DNA of 64,000 bases from JAXMAF01 sp046350555 (lineage in GTDB: Bacteria > Planctomycetota > Phycisphaerae > Phycisphaerales > SM1A02). A program made the position numbers and the translations under genes. The stretch lies in NCBI GenBank assembly GCA_046350555.1, contig JAXMAF010000027.1:4082-68081 (forward strand), read 5' to 3'. The notes under the pieces are model-generated. The model saw only the letters and a list, made by a program, of their open reading frames with translations, ran no database searches and had not been told where the DNA came from. Shown here one piece after another: positions 7,884 through 16,923 of this stretch. Numbering within the stretch: the first letter of the stretch is position 1; every line of letters begins with the position of its first letter.

Positions 7884-9224
7884 TCACTCCGCCTTGCGGA
7901 AGAGGTCGAGGAAGCGGTCCTCGTACGCCCCGAAGACACCGAATCGGTCTAGCTCGCGCTTGAGCGACGGAGCGTTCGCGCGGTCGCGCTGCGCCGCCTC
8001 GAAGAGCGACTCGATCAGCGCGTGGCCCGCGGCATCGAGCGCCGGCACGCGGCGCCGCGCCATCGGTGGTTCGTCGCGCTTGCCGGACGGCGAAGCGCCC
8101 GATGACGGCGAGCCGGGCGAGCGCGCACCGGATGACGGCGCGCCTGGCGAGGCCTTGCCGGGCGCGTTGCTTCCGGTTGGACCCTGCTTGCCGCGCGGAG
8201 GCTCTGGCGCCGTGGATCCCTTCGAATCGGCTGGCGAACGCCCCTTCGGCGGCGCGTCGTCGTCGGAGTCCGCGGCATCGCCCGGCGCTTCCGAGGATTC
8301 CTCGTCGGCGAGAAGCTCGCTCGCCTCTTCCATGGCGTGGCGGAGCGCCGCCTGCTGGCGGCGAAGCTGCTCGTGCAGCTCGATCAGTTGCGGTGTCATC
8401 GTCTCGGACTGCTCGGCGAGCGCCGTCGTGTCGACGTCGATCCCGGCGAGTTCGGCGAACATGCGCACCGCGGCGAGCGCCGACTTCGGGTTGGGTGCGC
8501 CGGCGGCGAAGAAGGGCATCTCGCCAAGCAGGCACATCGCCGGCATGCCGCGTTCGGCGGCGGCGGCGAGCAGGGCGCCGTTGAGGCCGCCGATCTGGCC
8601 CTCCGGCAGGAGGTCGAGCGAGTGGCTGCGCATTTCGTCGAGCATCGCGGGCGCCGTCACCGCGGCGTAGACGCGCGGATCGTCCTGCGGGCGAAGGGCG
8701 CTGGCCATCGCGGCGAAGGTCACCACGCGCTCGACGCCATGCGCCTGCGCCACGTCGAGGATCCGTCGGCACAGTGCATCGCCGTTCATCGTCGGCTGCG
8801 CCTCGCCCACGAAGAAGACGAGGTCGCGCCGGCCCTGGGGGTCGCGCCACGCGAAGAAGAGCGAGCGCGGAAGCCGCCCGGCCCGGGCGATCCCGTTTCG
8901 CACCTCGACGTGATCGACGCCGAAGAACTCGCTCTCGGGAAGCATGCCGAGCGGCTTGGCGTCGAGCGCCTGCGCCAGATGGCCCGCGGCGATCGACGCC
9001 ACGCCGCCCATGCCGGGCCATGCGGCGACGAGCCATGGACGAACCATCGGCGGCGGTGTCTGCGCCCCGCGCCCGAGCGCCGTCGGCTCCGCGCCGCCGT
9101 CGCCGAGCTCGAGTCGGCCCGGCGAGGCCGCGGCGTCGCGCGACGGATCGCGCACCGACCGATCGGTCGGCTTGCCGGCGGGGTCGCTGGGGGAGTCGTG
9201 GATGTCGCGTGGCATGTCGTTCAT
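7884..9224 (-). CDS. PAC2-family protein with a disordered linker and C-terminal helical domain
   Basis: The 446-residue product carries a PAC2 (proteasome assembly chaperone/ATP-grasp-like) domain at about residues 60-280: VAAWPGMGGVASIAAGHLAQAL, a DLVFFVGEAQP strand, VVTFAAMAS, and GGLNGALLAAAAERGMPAMCLLGE. After it come a coiled coil (about 285-315), about 90 residues rich in Gly, Ser, Pro and Asp, and a short conserved-looking helical tail (LIESLFEAAQRDR to the end). ATG 9224 has GAGGAA three bases upstream. The bacterial role of PAC2 proteins is unknown, and no proteasome gene is nearby. Copy C of the 104-bp element lies 52 nt upstream of the start. Confidence 0.8.
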   Translation of the reverse strand: MNDMPRDIHDSPSDPAGKPTDRSVRDPSRDAAASPGRLELGDGGAEPTALGRGAQTPPPMVRPWLVAAWPGMGGVASIAAGHLAQALDAKPLGMLPESEFFGVDHVEVRNGIARAGRLPRSLFFAWRDPQGRRDLVFFVGEAQPTMNGDALCRRILDVAQAHGVERVVTFAAMASALRPQDDPRVYAAVTAPAMLDEMRSHSLDLLPEGQIGGLNGALLAAAAERGMPAMCLLGEMPFFAAGAPNPKSALAAVRMFAELAGIDVDTTALAEQSETMTPQLIELHEQLRRQQAALRHAMEEASELLADEESSEAPGDAADSDDDAPPKGRSPADSKGSTAPEPPRGKQGPTGSNAPGKASPGAPSSGARSPGSPSSGASPSGKRDEPPMARRRVPALDAAGHALIESLFEAAQRDRANAPSLKRELDRFGVFGAYEDRFLDLFRKAE

Positions 9225-9276
9225 GGGTTCCTCGTGGCGACCGCGTCGATCGAACGAGCGTGACGCGCTCGCCGTA

Positions 9277-9380
9277 ATACGCATCCCAATTGACTCTCGC
9301 GCCCCACCCAACCCAATTCCGCCGTGAGATACCGTTGTGGGCACGGGGTCCAACGCATGGAGGTCTACTGGAATCCGTAT
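9277..9380 (-). repeat. Dispersed 104-bp element, copy C (intergenic, best-preserved ends)
   Basis: The left end ATACGCATCCCAATTGA and the inverted right end ATACGGATTCCAGTAGA match at 13 of 17 positions. It lies between the PAC2 gene (minus) and msrBA (plus). The remaining about 410 nt to msrBA show no gene I can support. Confidence 0.92.
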
Positions 9381-9794
9381 GAGTGAGACGCTGCAATCGA
9401 CGTGCCAGTTCGCCACACGCTCCGGCGACGGCCGCGGATATGGTTCGGTCAAGCGTTGACGTCGTTCGCCTCCGGCTCGTGGATGCGGCCCAACGGCTTC
9501 GGCTCGCTGGCCTCGGATCCTTGGGCTTCGCGCGCCGGCCTCGGGCCTGCTGGGCCGCACCGTCGTGCAGCCGCCGACTTCCAGCTCGCCGGCCGACGAG
9601 TTCGACCTTGGCCAGCCGCCAACACCACGCTCGGCCAAATCCGGAATGTCGGTGACATCTTCGCACCTCCTGGCATCGAAGGAAGCGTCGCGGTGGGCCC
9701 TCGATCCGGCAGCCATGCCGGAACATCCGCCGCATTCGAACCGTCGGGCGAACCGCTCAACACGACGCGAGCGCTCGACGCGATGGGAACAACC

Positions 9795-10964
9795 ATGAAC
9801 CGCTCCGGTCCACTTCTTCCAATGCTCGCCTTCGGGCTCGCGACCGTCCTGGCGACGGTTGTGCTTGCCCGCAACGCTTCCGACCGCTTGGCGGCCGATG
9901 CGCCCGCCGACGGCGGCGCCTCCACGGCGCCGGCGACCCCAGCCCCCTCCAACGACACCATGAAGACCACTCCTCAGCGCTCGGCCACGGCCGGCGCGGC
10001 GAACCCGACGTCCGGTGGCGTGAAGCCCGTCTACTCGAAGTCGCGCTACGACATCACGCCGCTGCCGCGCGAGACTGTCGAACGGCTCGCCTCGAAGCTC
10101 GATCCGGAGGCGTACCGCGTGACGCAGCGCGCCGGCACCGAGCCGGCCTTCTGCGGGAACCTCTACGACAACCACAAGCAGGGCTTCTACGCCTGCGTCG
10201 TCTGCGGGCTTCCGCTCTTCTCGTCGGAGCACAAGTTCGACTCGGGCACCGGCTGGCCCAGCTTCTTCCAGCCGTTCGACCCCGCGCACGTCGGCTCGCG
10301 CGAGGACCGCTCCCTCGGGATGTCGCGCGACGAGATCTTCTGCGTCCGCTGCAACTCCCATCTCGGGCACGTCTTCAACGACGGACCGAAGCCGACCGGC
10401 CAGCGCCACTGCCTCAACTCGGCGGCGCTGCGCTTCATCGAGAAGGGCCAGCCGGTGCCGGCCGAGAGCCAGCCCGTGCAGACCCGGACCGCCTACTTCG
10501 CCGGCGGCTGCTTCTGGGGCATCGAGCACTACTTCGACCAGGGGCCCGGCGTGCTCGAGGCGGTGAGCGGCTACATGCAGGGCAAGACCGAGAACCCGAC
10601 CTACGAGCAGGTCTGCGCCCACGACACGGGCCATGCGGAGACCGTGAAGGTCGTCTACGACCCGAACCGCATCAGCTATCGCCGCCTGCTCGAAGCGTTC
10701 TTCGTCATGCACGACCCCACGCAGCTCAATCGGCAGGGGCCCGACTACGGCGATCAATACCGCTCGGGGATCTTCTGCACCGACGACGAGCAGCTCGCCG
10801 AGGCGCAGCGCTTCATCGCCGAGCGACAGGCCGATGCCCTCTTCAAGGGACGCAAGATCGTGACGCAGGTCGAGCGGGCGAAGACGTTCTATCCCGCGGA
10901 GACCTATCACCAGGACTATGTGGAACGCACCGGTCGGGCGTGCCACGTGAGCAATCCCTGGTAG
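9795..10964 (+). CDS. msrBA: Membrane-anchored or exported MsrB-MsrA fusion methionine sulfoxide reductase
   Basis: The 389-residue product starts with a hydrophobic segment (LLPMLAFGLATVLATVVLA), so it is exported or anchored. Next is an MsrB domain (about 80-220) with the zinc-binding CVVCG and CVRCN pairs and the catalytic cysteine in RHCLNSAAL. An MsrA domain follows (about 230-389) with the catalytic cysteine in GGCFWGIE. Together they reduce both R- and S-methionine sulfoxide, here probably repairing extracytoplasmic proteins. The order MsrB-MsrA is the less usual one. The start at 9795 is preceded by GGGA; an ATG at 9783 is possible. A perfect hairpin follows 63 nt after the stop. Confidence 0.93.
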   Translation: MNRSGPLLPMLAFGLATVLATVVLARNASDRLAADAPADGGASTAPATPAPSNDTMKTTPQRSATAGAANPTSGGVKPVYSKSRYDITPLPRETVERLASKLDPEAYRVTQRAGTEPAFCGNLYDNHKQGFYACVVCGLPLFSSEHKFDSGTGWPSFFQPFDPAHVGSREDRSLGMSRDEIFCVRCNSHLGHVFNDGPKPTGQRHCLNSAALRFIEKGQPVPAESQPVQTRTAYFAGGCFWGIEHYFDQGPGVLEAVSGYMQGKTENPTYEQVCAHDTGHAETVKVVYDPNRISYRRLLEAFFVMHDPTQLNRQGPDYGDQYRSGIFCTDDEQLAEAQRFIAERQADALFKGRKIVTQVERAKTFYPAETYHQDYVERTGRACHVSNPW

Positions 10965-11027
10965 CCGGTGTGGCCGTCCGCGGGCCGACCGACCGCGCGG
11001 GACTTGATCGACGAGACTTGGGAACGA

Positions 11028-11060
11028 ACCACGGCCCCGGCAATGTGCCGGGGCCGTGGT
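11028..11060. terminator. Bidirectional terminator-like hairpin
   Basis: A perfect 15-bp GC-rich stem (ACCACGGCCCCGGCA and its complement) with the loop ATG lies between the convergent msrBA and subtilisin genes. There is no clear U-run on either side. Confidence 0.75.
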
Positions 11061-11118
11061 GTGTCGGTCGTTCACCAGCGTTCCGGTGCGCGCAGCGCGC
11101 GTCCGGCACATGGATGCC

Positions 11119-13500
11119 TCACTCGATCTCCGCGTACGCGGTGATGTTCGCGCTTGCCGCGAGCCCGGCGCCGCTGCCGTCGAAGAAGAGCGCGAACGTT
11201 CCCGCGGTCGTCGCGCCGAGCGACGTCGGCGAGAAGTCCACGAGGTCGAGGCCGTCGCCGCTCGCGCCGGTCACCGAGAAGGCGCCGAGCGTCGAGAAGG
11301 TGATGAGCCCCGTCGAGAGGATGTTCACCGCATCGACGTCCTCGTTCGTCGTCGTGAGCCCGACGTCGCTGGCGTCGAAGAAGTAGGACCACGTGCCCGC
11401 GGTGTTGGCGCCGAGCGACGTCGCCGTGAACTTGATCAGGTCCTTGTCGTCGAGCCCCGAGAGTCCCGTGACCGTCGCCGAGCCGGTCGTCGAGATGACC
11501 AGGTTGCCGTCGGTGGCCACGGCGATCGCGTCGATGTCCTCGTTGCTCGTCGTGAGCCCCACGTCGCTGCCGTCGAAGTAGAAGTTCCACGTTCCGGCGG
11601 TGTTGGCGCCGAGCGAGGTCGGCGTGAAGCGGACGATGTCGCTGTCGTCGATCGACGTTCCGCTCGGCCCGCCGACGAGCCCGGCCAGCGTGCCGTCGAG
11701 GTCGACCGAGATGAGCAGGTCGCCGTTGGCGAGCCGATGCAGGCCGTCGATGGTGAAGCCGGCGAGGCCCACGTCGTTGCCGTCGAAGTAGAGCGACCAC
11801 GCGGCGGTGCTCGGGTTGTACGCGACGATCTGGTTGCCGCCCACCGCGCCGACGCCGGGAATGGTCGGATTGCCGGTGAAGACCATCAGCATCGTGCCCG
11901 GTCCCCACGTCGGCGGCGGGGGCGGCGGAGGCGCGCCGTTGATGGCGTTGTAGAGGTTCACGCGCCCGGCGCCGAGGAGTCCGCTGTACGACGGGTTCAG
12001 CGCGCTGATGTCGTCCACCGTCGTCTTGAGCTGGTTCCAGACCTGCGCCGCGGTCCACGTCGGGTTCCTGGACCAGACGCTCGCGGCGACCGACGCGGTG
12101 ATCGGCGTCGCCATCGAGGTGCCGTCGAGCGCCGCGATGTAGTCGTTCGCCGGATCGCTGTGCACGTGGTAGAGGCTGTAGATGCCGACGCCCGGCGCGG
12201 AGATGTCGACCCACGTTCCGTACGACGAGAAGCTCGCCTTCTTGTCCGCCTGGTCGGTCGCCGCGACGGAGTAGCAGTCGCTGCGCGAGTTCACGTAGCC
12301 GGCGGTCTGGTTGTTGCTGTTTCCCGCGGCGACGAAGACGAGCCCGCCCGCGTTGATGAAGTAGGTGATCCCCGCGTCGATGCCGCCGGAGTTGCTCGAT
12401 CCCCACGAGCACGAGGCGATCCGGGCGCCCTTGTTGGCGGCGTAGTAGAACGCGCTCGCCGCGAAGTCCATGCGGATGTAGCCGACCTCCTGGCCAAGGT
12501 AGCTGCCGGAGTATCCGATGCGCAGGGCCATGACCTTCACGCCGTTGCCGGTGGGCTGGAGCGTTCCGTTGCCCCATCCGCCCGACGAGCTGCACGTGGC
12601 GTAGCCGTTGTTGTTGATGGCGGCGATGTTCCCCGCGCAGTGCGTGCCGTGGCCGTTGAAGTCGCGCGGATCGTTGTCGGCGGTGAGGCAGTCCTCGCCG
12701 CTCCAGCAGCCGCTGGTGATGCCGGTCACGAAGTCCCAGCCCACCCAGTCGTCGACGTATCCATTGCCGTCGTCGTCGACGCCGGCGACGCCGTTCTTCT
12801 CGGCCGTGTTGATCCAGATGTTCCCGTCGGTGCCGCCGGGGTTGGCCGACGACGCGTTGCTGCCGCCAAGGTCCTTGTGGTAGTAGCGCACGCCGGAGTC
12901 CATCATGGCGACGATCGTGTTCGTCGTTCCGGTCCACGTGTTCCACGTCTCCGGCGCGTCGATGTCCTTGTCGCTCGCCTGGTTGAGGTGCCATTGCGAC
13001 GCGTAGTTGCCGTCGTTGGGCGTGGCGTAGACGAAATGCACGCCGATCGGCTGCGCCTGGATCACCATCGGATCGGCGGCGTAGAGGGCGAGCGCATGCT
13101 CCAGCGTCGCCTTCGTGGGGTCGATCCGCACCCGGTACCAGCCGGAGAGGTCGGCGAGCCCGTTGCGCTGCGAGATGCGGTGCGCCTCGGGGAAGAGCGG
13201 CTCGAGCGCGAAGACGCCGAGCTCGTCGACCAGCTCGTCGAGCGAGCCGATGCCGCTCAGCCCCGCGTCGAGCACGGGCGACGCCGCGAGGACGCGCGCC
13301 GCGGCCTGGCGCACCTCGATGACGAGCGCGTCGGGCACGTACTCGACCCCGGGATCGATCGCGGCGATGAACGCCGGATCGTGGCGCAGCTCGGGCTGGG
13401 CGACGAGCGCGTCGCCGGGCTTCTGGGCCGGTGAGGGCGCGACCTGCGCCACGGCGATCGCCGCCGGCGCGAGGGAAAGCACGAACATTCGTCGGACCAC
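11119..13500 (-). CDS. Secreted subtilisin-family (S8) serine protease with C-terminal repeats
   Basis: The 793-residue product has an N-terminal signal peptide (MVRRMFVLSLAPAAIAVAQVA), a prodomain-like region to about 150, and an S8 catalytic domain. The triad is visible: Asp in VAMMDSGV (about 201), His in NGHGTHCAGN (about 283) and Ser in DGTSMATP (about 461). After a proline stretch (about 520) come three or four beta-rich repeats of 65-75 residues built on FTPTSLGANTAGTW.FYFD and SDVGLTT.NEDIDA, perhaps a surface or substrate-binding part. The start is GTG 13500 with GGAGG six bases upstream. It probably degrades extracellular protein. Confidence 0.93.
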   Translation of the reverse strand: MVRRMFVLSLAPAAIAVAQVAPSPAQKPGDALVAQPELRHDPAFIAAIDPGVEYVPDALVIEVRQAAARVLAASPVLDAGLSGIGSLDELVDELGVFALEPLFPEAHRISQRNGLADLSGWYRVRIDPTKATLEHALALYAADPMVIQAQPIGVHFVYATPNDGNYASQWHLNQASDKDIDAPETWNTWTGTTNTIVAMMDSGVRYYHKDLGGSNASSANPGGTDGNIWINTAEKNGVAGVDDDGNGYVDDWVGWDFVTGITSGCWSGEDCLTADNDPRDFNGHGTHCAGNIAAINNNGYATCSSSGGWGNGTLQPTGNGVKVMALRIGYSGSYLGQEVGYIRMDFAASAFYYAANKGARIASCSWGSSNSGGIDAGITYFINAGGLVFVAAGNSNNQTAGYVNSRSDCYSVAATDQADKKASFSSYGTWVDISAPGVGIYSLYHVHSDPANDYIAALDGTSMATPITASVAASVWSRNPTWTAAQVWNQLKTTVDDISALNPSYSGLLGAGRVNLYNAINGAPPPPPPPTWGPGTMLMVFTGNPTIPGVGAVGGNQIVAYNPSTAAWSLYFDGNDVGLAGFTIDGLHRLANGDLLISVDLDGTLAGLVGGPSGTSIDDSDIVRFTPTSLGANTAGTWNFYFDGSDVGLTTSNEDIDAIAVATDGNLVISTTGSATVTGLSGLDDKDLIKFTATSLGANTAGTWSYFFDASDVGLTTTNEDVDAVNILSTGLITFSTLGAFSVTGASGDGLDLVDFSPTSLGATTAGTFALFFDGSGAGLAASANITAYAEIE

Positions 13501-13837
13501 GTTGAACCTCCATTCGCCGCGGGCGTGCGGCGTTGGTCCGGTCGACCTCCGTCACGCGAAGTCCGCGCAGCCGGACACGCCGCGGCGGGCATGCCGTTCA
13601 TGCCGCGGGCGTCGACGTCGATCGATCGGTGATGAATCCCACACGCTGCGCTGGCGGTCCGCCGCGGCCGCCGGCACGGTGCCGGCGACGTCTCCCTTCG
13701 CAGGGGCCACCGGGAACGCGACGCTAACCGGAGCCTTGGCGGGACGCAAGGCAATTGCCCCCGGCGCCGCATTCATGGTGCAGGACTTCCGCCCGTCCGT
13801 CGATGCATCCTGCAACCGAGACGTAGCCCGGTCCGTA

Positions 13838-13859
13838 GTGTACTATGACAGTCATACAC
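13838..13859. promoter_or_regulatory. Palindromic operator and promoter of the GntR-ABC operon
   Basis: The perfect palindrome TATGAC-A-GTCATA (13844-13856) is extended by GTGTAC and CAC on its flanks. It ends six bases before the GntR start, and TACTAT at 13841-13846 could be the -10 box, giving a very short leader. GntR/YtrA-type regulators typically bind such a site to repress their own operon. The rest of the 364-nt gap from 13501 holds nothing I can name. Confidence 0.6.
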
Positions 13860-13864
13860 ATCCC

Positions 13865-14305
13865 ATGCCGCCGCTTCGCTTCATCCTCGACCTCGAGAGC
13901 ACCGTGCCGATCTTCCGGCAGATCGTCGACGGGCTGCGCGGGGAGATCGCCAAGGGGGCGATCGCGGCGGGCGAGCTCCTGCCAAGCGTCCGCACCATCG
14001 CGGAGGAACTCGGCGTGAATCCCAACACCGTGCACAAGGCCGTCACCGAGCTCGAGCGCGAAGGTCTCGTCGCGACCGAGCGAGGGCGCGGCATGGTCGT
14101 CGTCGACGGCGTGCGCGTCGCGGCGCGGGCCGGCGCCGAGGACGCCGTGCTGACCCGGCTCAGCGCCGCCGTCCGCCACGCCCGATCCGTCGGCATGTCC
14201 GACGAGCGGTTCGAGACCCTGCTTCGCAAGGCGCGCCGTCTCGCCGCGGACGCGGCGGTCGACGCGCGCGACAACGCGCGCAAGGAGGAGTCCGATGAAC
14301 GCTGA
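13865..14305 (+). CDS. GntR/YtrA-family transcriptional regulator
   Basis: The 146-residue product has the GntR winged helix-turn-helix at its N-terminus (IFRQIVDGLRGEIAKGAIAA, then LPSVRTIAEELGVNPNTVHKA), followed by only about 60 residues of helix. This short C-terminal part marks the YtrA subfamily, whose members usually repress an adjacent ABC transporter. The next gene starts inside its 3' end (11-nt overlap), so the three genes form one operon. A palindrome overlapping the likely promoter suggests autoregulation. The effector is unknown. Confidence 0.9.
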   Translation: MPPLRFILDLESTVPIFRQIVDGLRGEIAKGAIAAGELLPSVRTIAEELGVNPNTVHKAVTELEREGLVATERGRGMVVVDGVRVAARAGAEDAVLTRLSAAVRHARSVGMSDERFETLLRKARRLAADAAVDARDNARKEESDER

Positions 14306-15311
14306 GACCCGAGCCGGAGTGGACGTCGCGGCCGCCGCCGACGCGCTTGCCGCGGACGCCATGGACGCCACGCGCGCCGCGGCGCAGCGCCCGGAGCGCA
14401 TCGGCGAGGCGCCGGCGCTCGCGGCGGCGGGGCCGCTGGGCATCACGTGCACGGGGCTGCGCCGGCGCTATGGCAGGGTGCGCGCCCTGGACGGCCTCGA
14501 TCTCGTCGTGCCGCCCGGCGTCGCGGTCGGGCTCGTCGGGCGCAACGGCGCGGGCAAGAGCACCCTCTTTCGCGTGATCCTCGGATTGGAGCCGGCCGAC
14601 GAGGGAACGGTCGCGAGCGAACCGATGCTGCCGCGCACCGCATTGCTCGCGCGCACCGGCTTCGTGCCCGACCGTCTCTCGGCGCACGACTGGATGACCG
14701 TCGCCGGGGCAATCGACTTCGTCGCCGCGCTCCAGCCGGGATTCGTTCGACGCTGGTCGGACGAGCTCGTCGGTCTCCTGGGACTCGATCGATCGAAGAA
14801 GGTGCGCGCCCTGTCGCGCGGCATGCAGGCGCGGCTGGCGTTCGTGCTCGGGCTTTCGCACCGGCCTGGACTCGTCCTGCTCGACGAGCCGCTGCTCGGC
14901 GTCGACGCCGTCTCGCACGAGTCGATCCTCGAGACGCTCGCCCACATGCGCGCCGAGCTGCGCTCGTCGATGCTCGTCGCCTCGCACAATCCCGGCGATC
15001 TTGCGCGGCTCACCGATCGCGTCGCCTTCATCGATCGGGGCCGGATCGTCGAGGTGATCGCCACCGACGAGCTGGTTGCCGAGACGAAGCGGATCGTCCT
15101 CCATCCGGCGCCGGAAGCGTTCATGGCGCCGCCCGAGACCGTCCACGTCGCCCGTCGCGACGACGCGGTGGTGCTCACCGTGCGCCGCTTCACGCGCGAG
15201 CTCGCCGAGCGCGTGCGGGCGCTGATGCCCGAGGCGCGCATGGAAGTCGTCGACCTGACCATCGCCGAGGCGTGCACTGATCGGCTGCGCGCCATGGAGG
15301 TGCAATCGTGA
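14295..15311 (+). CDS. ABC transporter ATP-binding protein
   Basis: The 338-residue ABC ATPase has Walker A GRNGAGKST (about 81-89), a degenerate signature RALSRGMQARLAFVLGL (about 170) and Walker B LVLLDEPLLGVD (about 193). The LSRGMQ-type signature is typical of CcmA/YtrB-like exporters. The first 45 residues are an extra Ala-rich leader not normal for the family; the start is supported by AAGGAGGAG before ATG 14295. The last about 80 residues form a C-terminal extension. It is coupled to the permease downstream by a GTGA overlap. The substrate cannot be predicted. Confidence 0.9.
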   Translation: MNAETRAGVDVAAAADALAADAMDATRAAAQRPERIGEAPALAAAGPLGITCTGLRRRYGRVRALDGLDLVVPPGVAVGLVGRNGAGKSTLFRVILGLEPADEGTVASEPMLPRTALLARTGFVPDRLSAHDWMTVAGAIDFVAALQPGFVRRWSDELVGLLGLDRSKKVRALSRGMQARLAFVLGLSHRPGLVLLDEPLLGVDAVSHESILETLAHMRAELRSSMLVASHNPGDLARLTDRVAFIDRGRIVEVIATDELVAETKRIVLHPAPEAFMAPPETVHVARRDDAVVLTVRRFTRELAERVRALMPEARMEVVDLTIAEACTDRLRAMEVQS

Positions 15312-16708
15312 GCGCTCTCCTTGCCAAGGATCTTCGGCTGTCGCTGGACACGCTGCTTCCGTGGGGGTTGATCGTCGGCGGCTTCGCCGCGATCGCCGCG
15401 GCACTGACCCGCGTGCCCGAGACGGTGATGCCGGAGGTGATCGGTCGGATGTCGATCGCCGACATCCTCTTCGTCGTGGCGATCGTCGTGGGAGGATCCG
15501 CCGCCGCGATCGGCGCCTGGGTCGCCGCGGCGGTTGCGCAAGGCGATCGAATCCATGGCGCCGAGCACCTCATGATGGCGCTGCCGGTCTCGCCGTGGCG
15601 GCGCGGTTCGTCGAAGCTGCTCGCGGTGGCGCTTGGCGCGGCGATTCCGGCGCTCGTCTCGACGGGCAGCGCCGCGGCGTCGATTGCGCTCTCGGGACGC
15701 ACGGACGTCGCTGGCGACGACCTTTGGCGCTGGGCCGTGGCGACCAGCGGCGCCTCCTTCGTCGGCGCCGGCCTCGGTCTCGGCGTCGCTCCCCTTGTTC
15801 ACGGGCCCTTCCGGGTCGTCTTCATCGCGCTGCTGCTGGGTCTGTTCGGTGGGCTCGCCGGGCTTCTTGCGTCGTGGGTGACCTTCGATCATGTGCCTTT
15901 CGGCGTCCTGGAGTTCGCTCGCCACCAACTGAAGGGCACTTCGAAGCCCAGCCTCGGCCATCCGTTCGACGTCTCGCGCAACGTCGCCGCGGTCGTCTCG
16001 GCGATCACTGGGGTCGGGGCGATCGCGCTTGTCGCCGCGCTCGCGGGCACGCTCTCGCTCGCCCGCCCGCGGCGGCGGCGCGGCCTCCTTGCGGTGCTTG
16101 GCGTCGGGCTCGCCGTGTCGTTCGCGGCGGGCGCGGCGGCGACCATCGTCTGGGTGGACCGGGATCCGGCGATCCGGCGCAGCGTCCAGTGGGCGCAGTG
16201 GCGATTCTCGCGGATGAACGACGCGGAGTTGATCCAACTGGTGACCGCGACGTATGTGTCGCCGCGCTCCGGCACATCGCCCGTGTTCGATGCGCTCATC
16301 TCCCTGGTCCCGAACGAGGTGCAAGGTCGCCTCGGCCGGCTCGATCCGGCGGATCGCGCCGACCACCCGTTGATGAAGGCGGCGATGGCGTTGCAGGACA
16401 ATTCCACGGAGTCCCAGGCGGTTCGCACCGTCTCGTTCCTTCCGCCGGGACCGGAGAGTCTCGAGCGCTCGCTGGACGCCATGCGACGCCATCCGACGCT
16501 GCGCAGGTGGTTCCTGACGCGTCTGATCCTCAACAGCGGGTTCGCCGCAGAGTTCTACTCGCTCGGGCCCAGCGCTGGAGACGACTCGACCCGCAGGTTC
16601 GACGACCTGGCGAAGCGCACGCTTCGCGCGCTGCAAGAGCGGTACCCCGCCCAGCGCGACGCCATCCAGGCGTTGCTCGACGAGATGGACGCGTCCGGCG
16701 AGCAGTAG
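15308..16708 (+). CDS. ABC transporter permease
   Basis: The 466-residue product has about six hydrophobic segments within residues 15-275 (e.g. WGLIVGGFAAIAAAL, ILFVVAIVVGGSAAAIGAWVAAAV, GPFRVVFIALLLGLFGGLAGLLASWV, AIALVAALAGTL). A soluble C-terminal part of about 190 residues is probably extracytoplasmic. It fits the permease of a YtrB-like exporter. The start is GTG 15308 overlapping the stop of the ATPase gene, so translation is coupled. I do not recognise the C-terminal soluble domain. Confidence 0.82.
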   Translation: MSALLAKDLRLSLDTLLPWGLIVGGFAAIAAALTRVPETVMPEVIGRMSIADILFVVAIVVGGSAAAIGAWVAAAVAQGDRIHGAEHLMMALPVSPWRRGSSKLLAVALGAAIPALVSTGSAAASIALSGRTDVAGDDLWRWAVATSGASFVGAGLGLGVAPLVHGPFRVVFIALLLGLFGGLAGLLASWVTFDHVPFGVLEFARHQLKGTSKPSLGHPFDVSRNVAAVVSAITGVGAIALVAALAGTLSLARPRRRRGLLAVLGVGLAVSFAAGAAATIVWVDRDPAIRRSVQWAQWRFSRMNDAELIQLVTATYVSPRSGTSPVFDALISLVPNEVQGRLGRLDPADRADHPLMKAAMALQDNSTESQAVRTVSFLPPGPESLERSLDAMRRHPTLRRWFLTRLILNSGFAAEFYSLGPSAGDDSTRRFDDLAKRTLRALQERYPAQRDAIQALLDEMDASGEQ

Positions 16709-16838
16709 ACCGCGCAGCTCACCGCAGCGTGTGCCATGGCCTCGCCGCGCAACGGCACGGCCATGCGTCGCACACGACGCCTGGGGAGTGCAACGCGTCG
16801 GCGGGCCACGTCGCAGTCCCCCGAGTCCCCCGCGCCGC

Positions 16839-16890
16839 GTTGCGCAACCGTCTCGGCAGCCGTCAGTGGCAGTGCGCGTTCGGTTACGAT
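16839..16890 (+). promoter_or_regulatory. Conserved promoter/operator block upstream of DGR target 1
   Basis: The block has the palindrome GTTGCGCAAC (16839-16848), then 25 nt, then GCGCGTTCGGTTACGAT (16874-16890), ending 33 nt before the ATG. The same two elements with the same spacing lie upstream of DGR target 2 (22142-22193), while the sequence between them differs. Conservation at equal distance suggests a shared promoter and operator. Confidence 0.6.
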
Positions 16891-16923
16891 CCGAACGGCA
16901 CAGCCGCTCGCCGCCCGTTGCAC

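Noticed and set aside
9401..9794. Coding sequence upstream of msrBA (either strand)
   Set aside because: Open frames exist but show no consistent codon bias or recognisable motif, and the msrBA signal peptide begins at 9795.
16839..16848. GTTGCGCAAC as an insertion-sequence end
   Set aside because: No transposase or matching far end; the same motif with fixed spacing precedes both DGR targets, which fits regulation better.
15361..16923. Upstream extension of DGR target 1 into the ABC permease gene
   Set aside because: The frame stays open by chance; DUF4062 homology begins at 16924, which matches the start of target 2 and the conserved promoter block.
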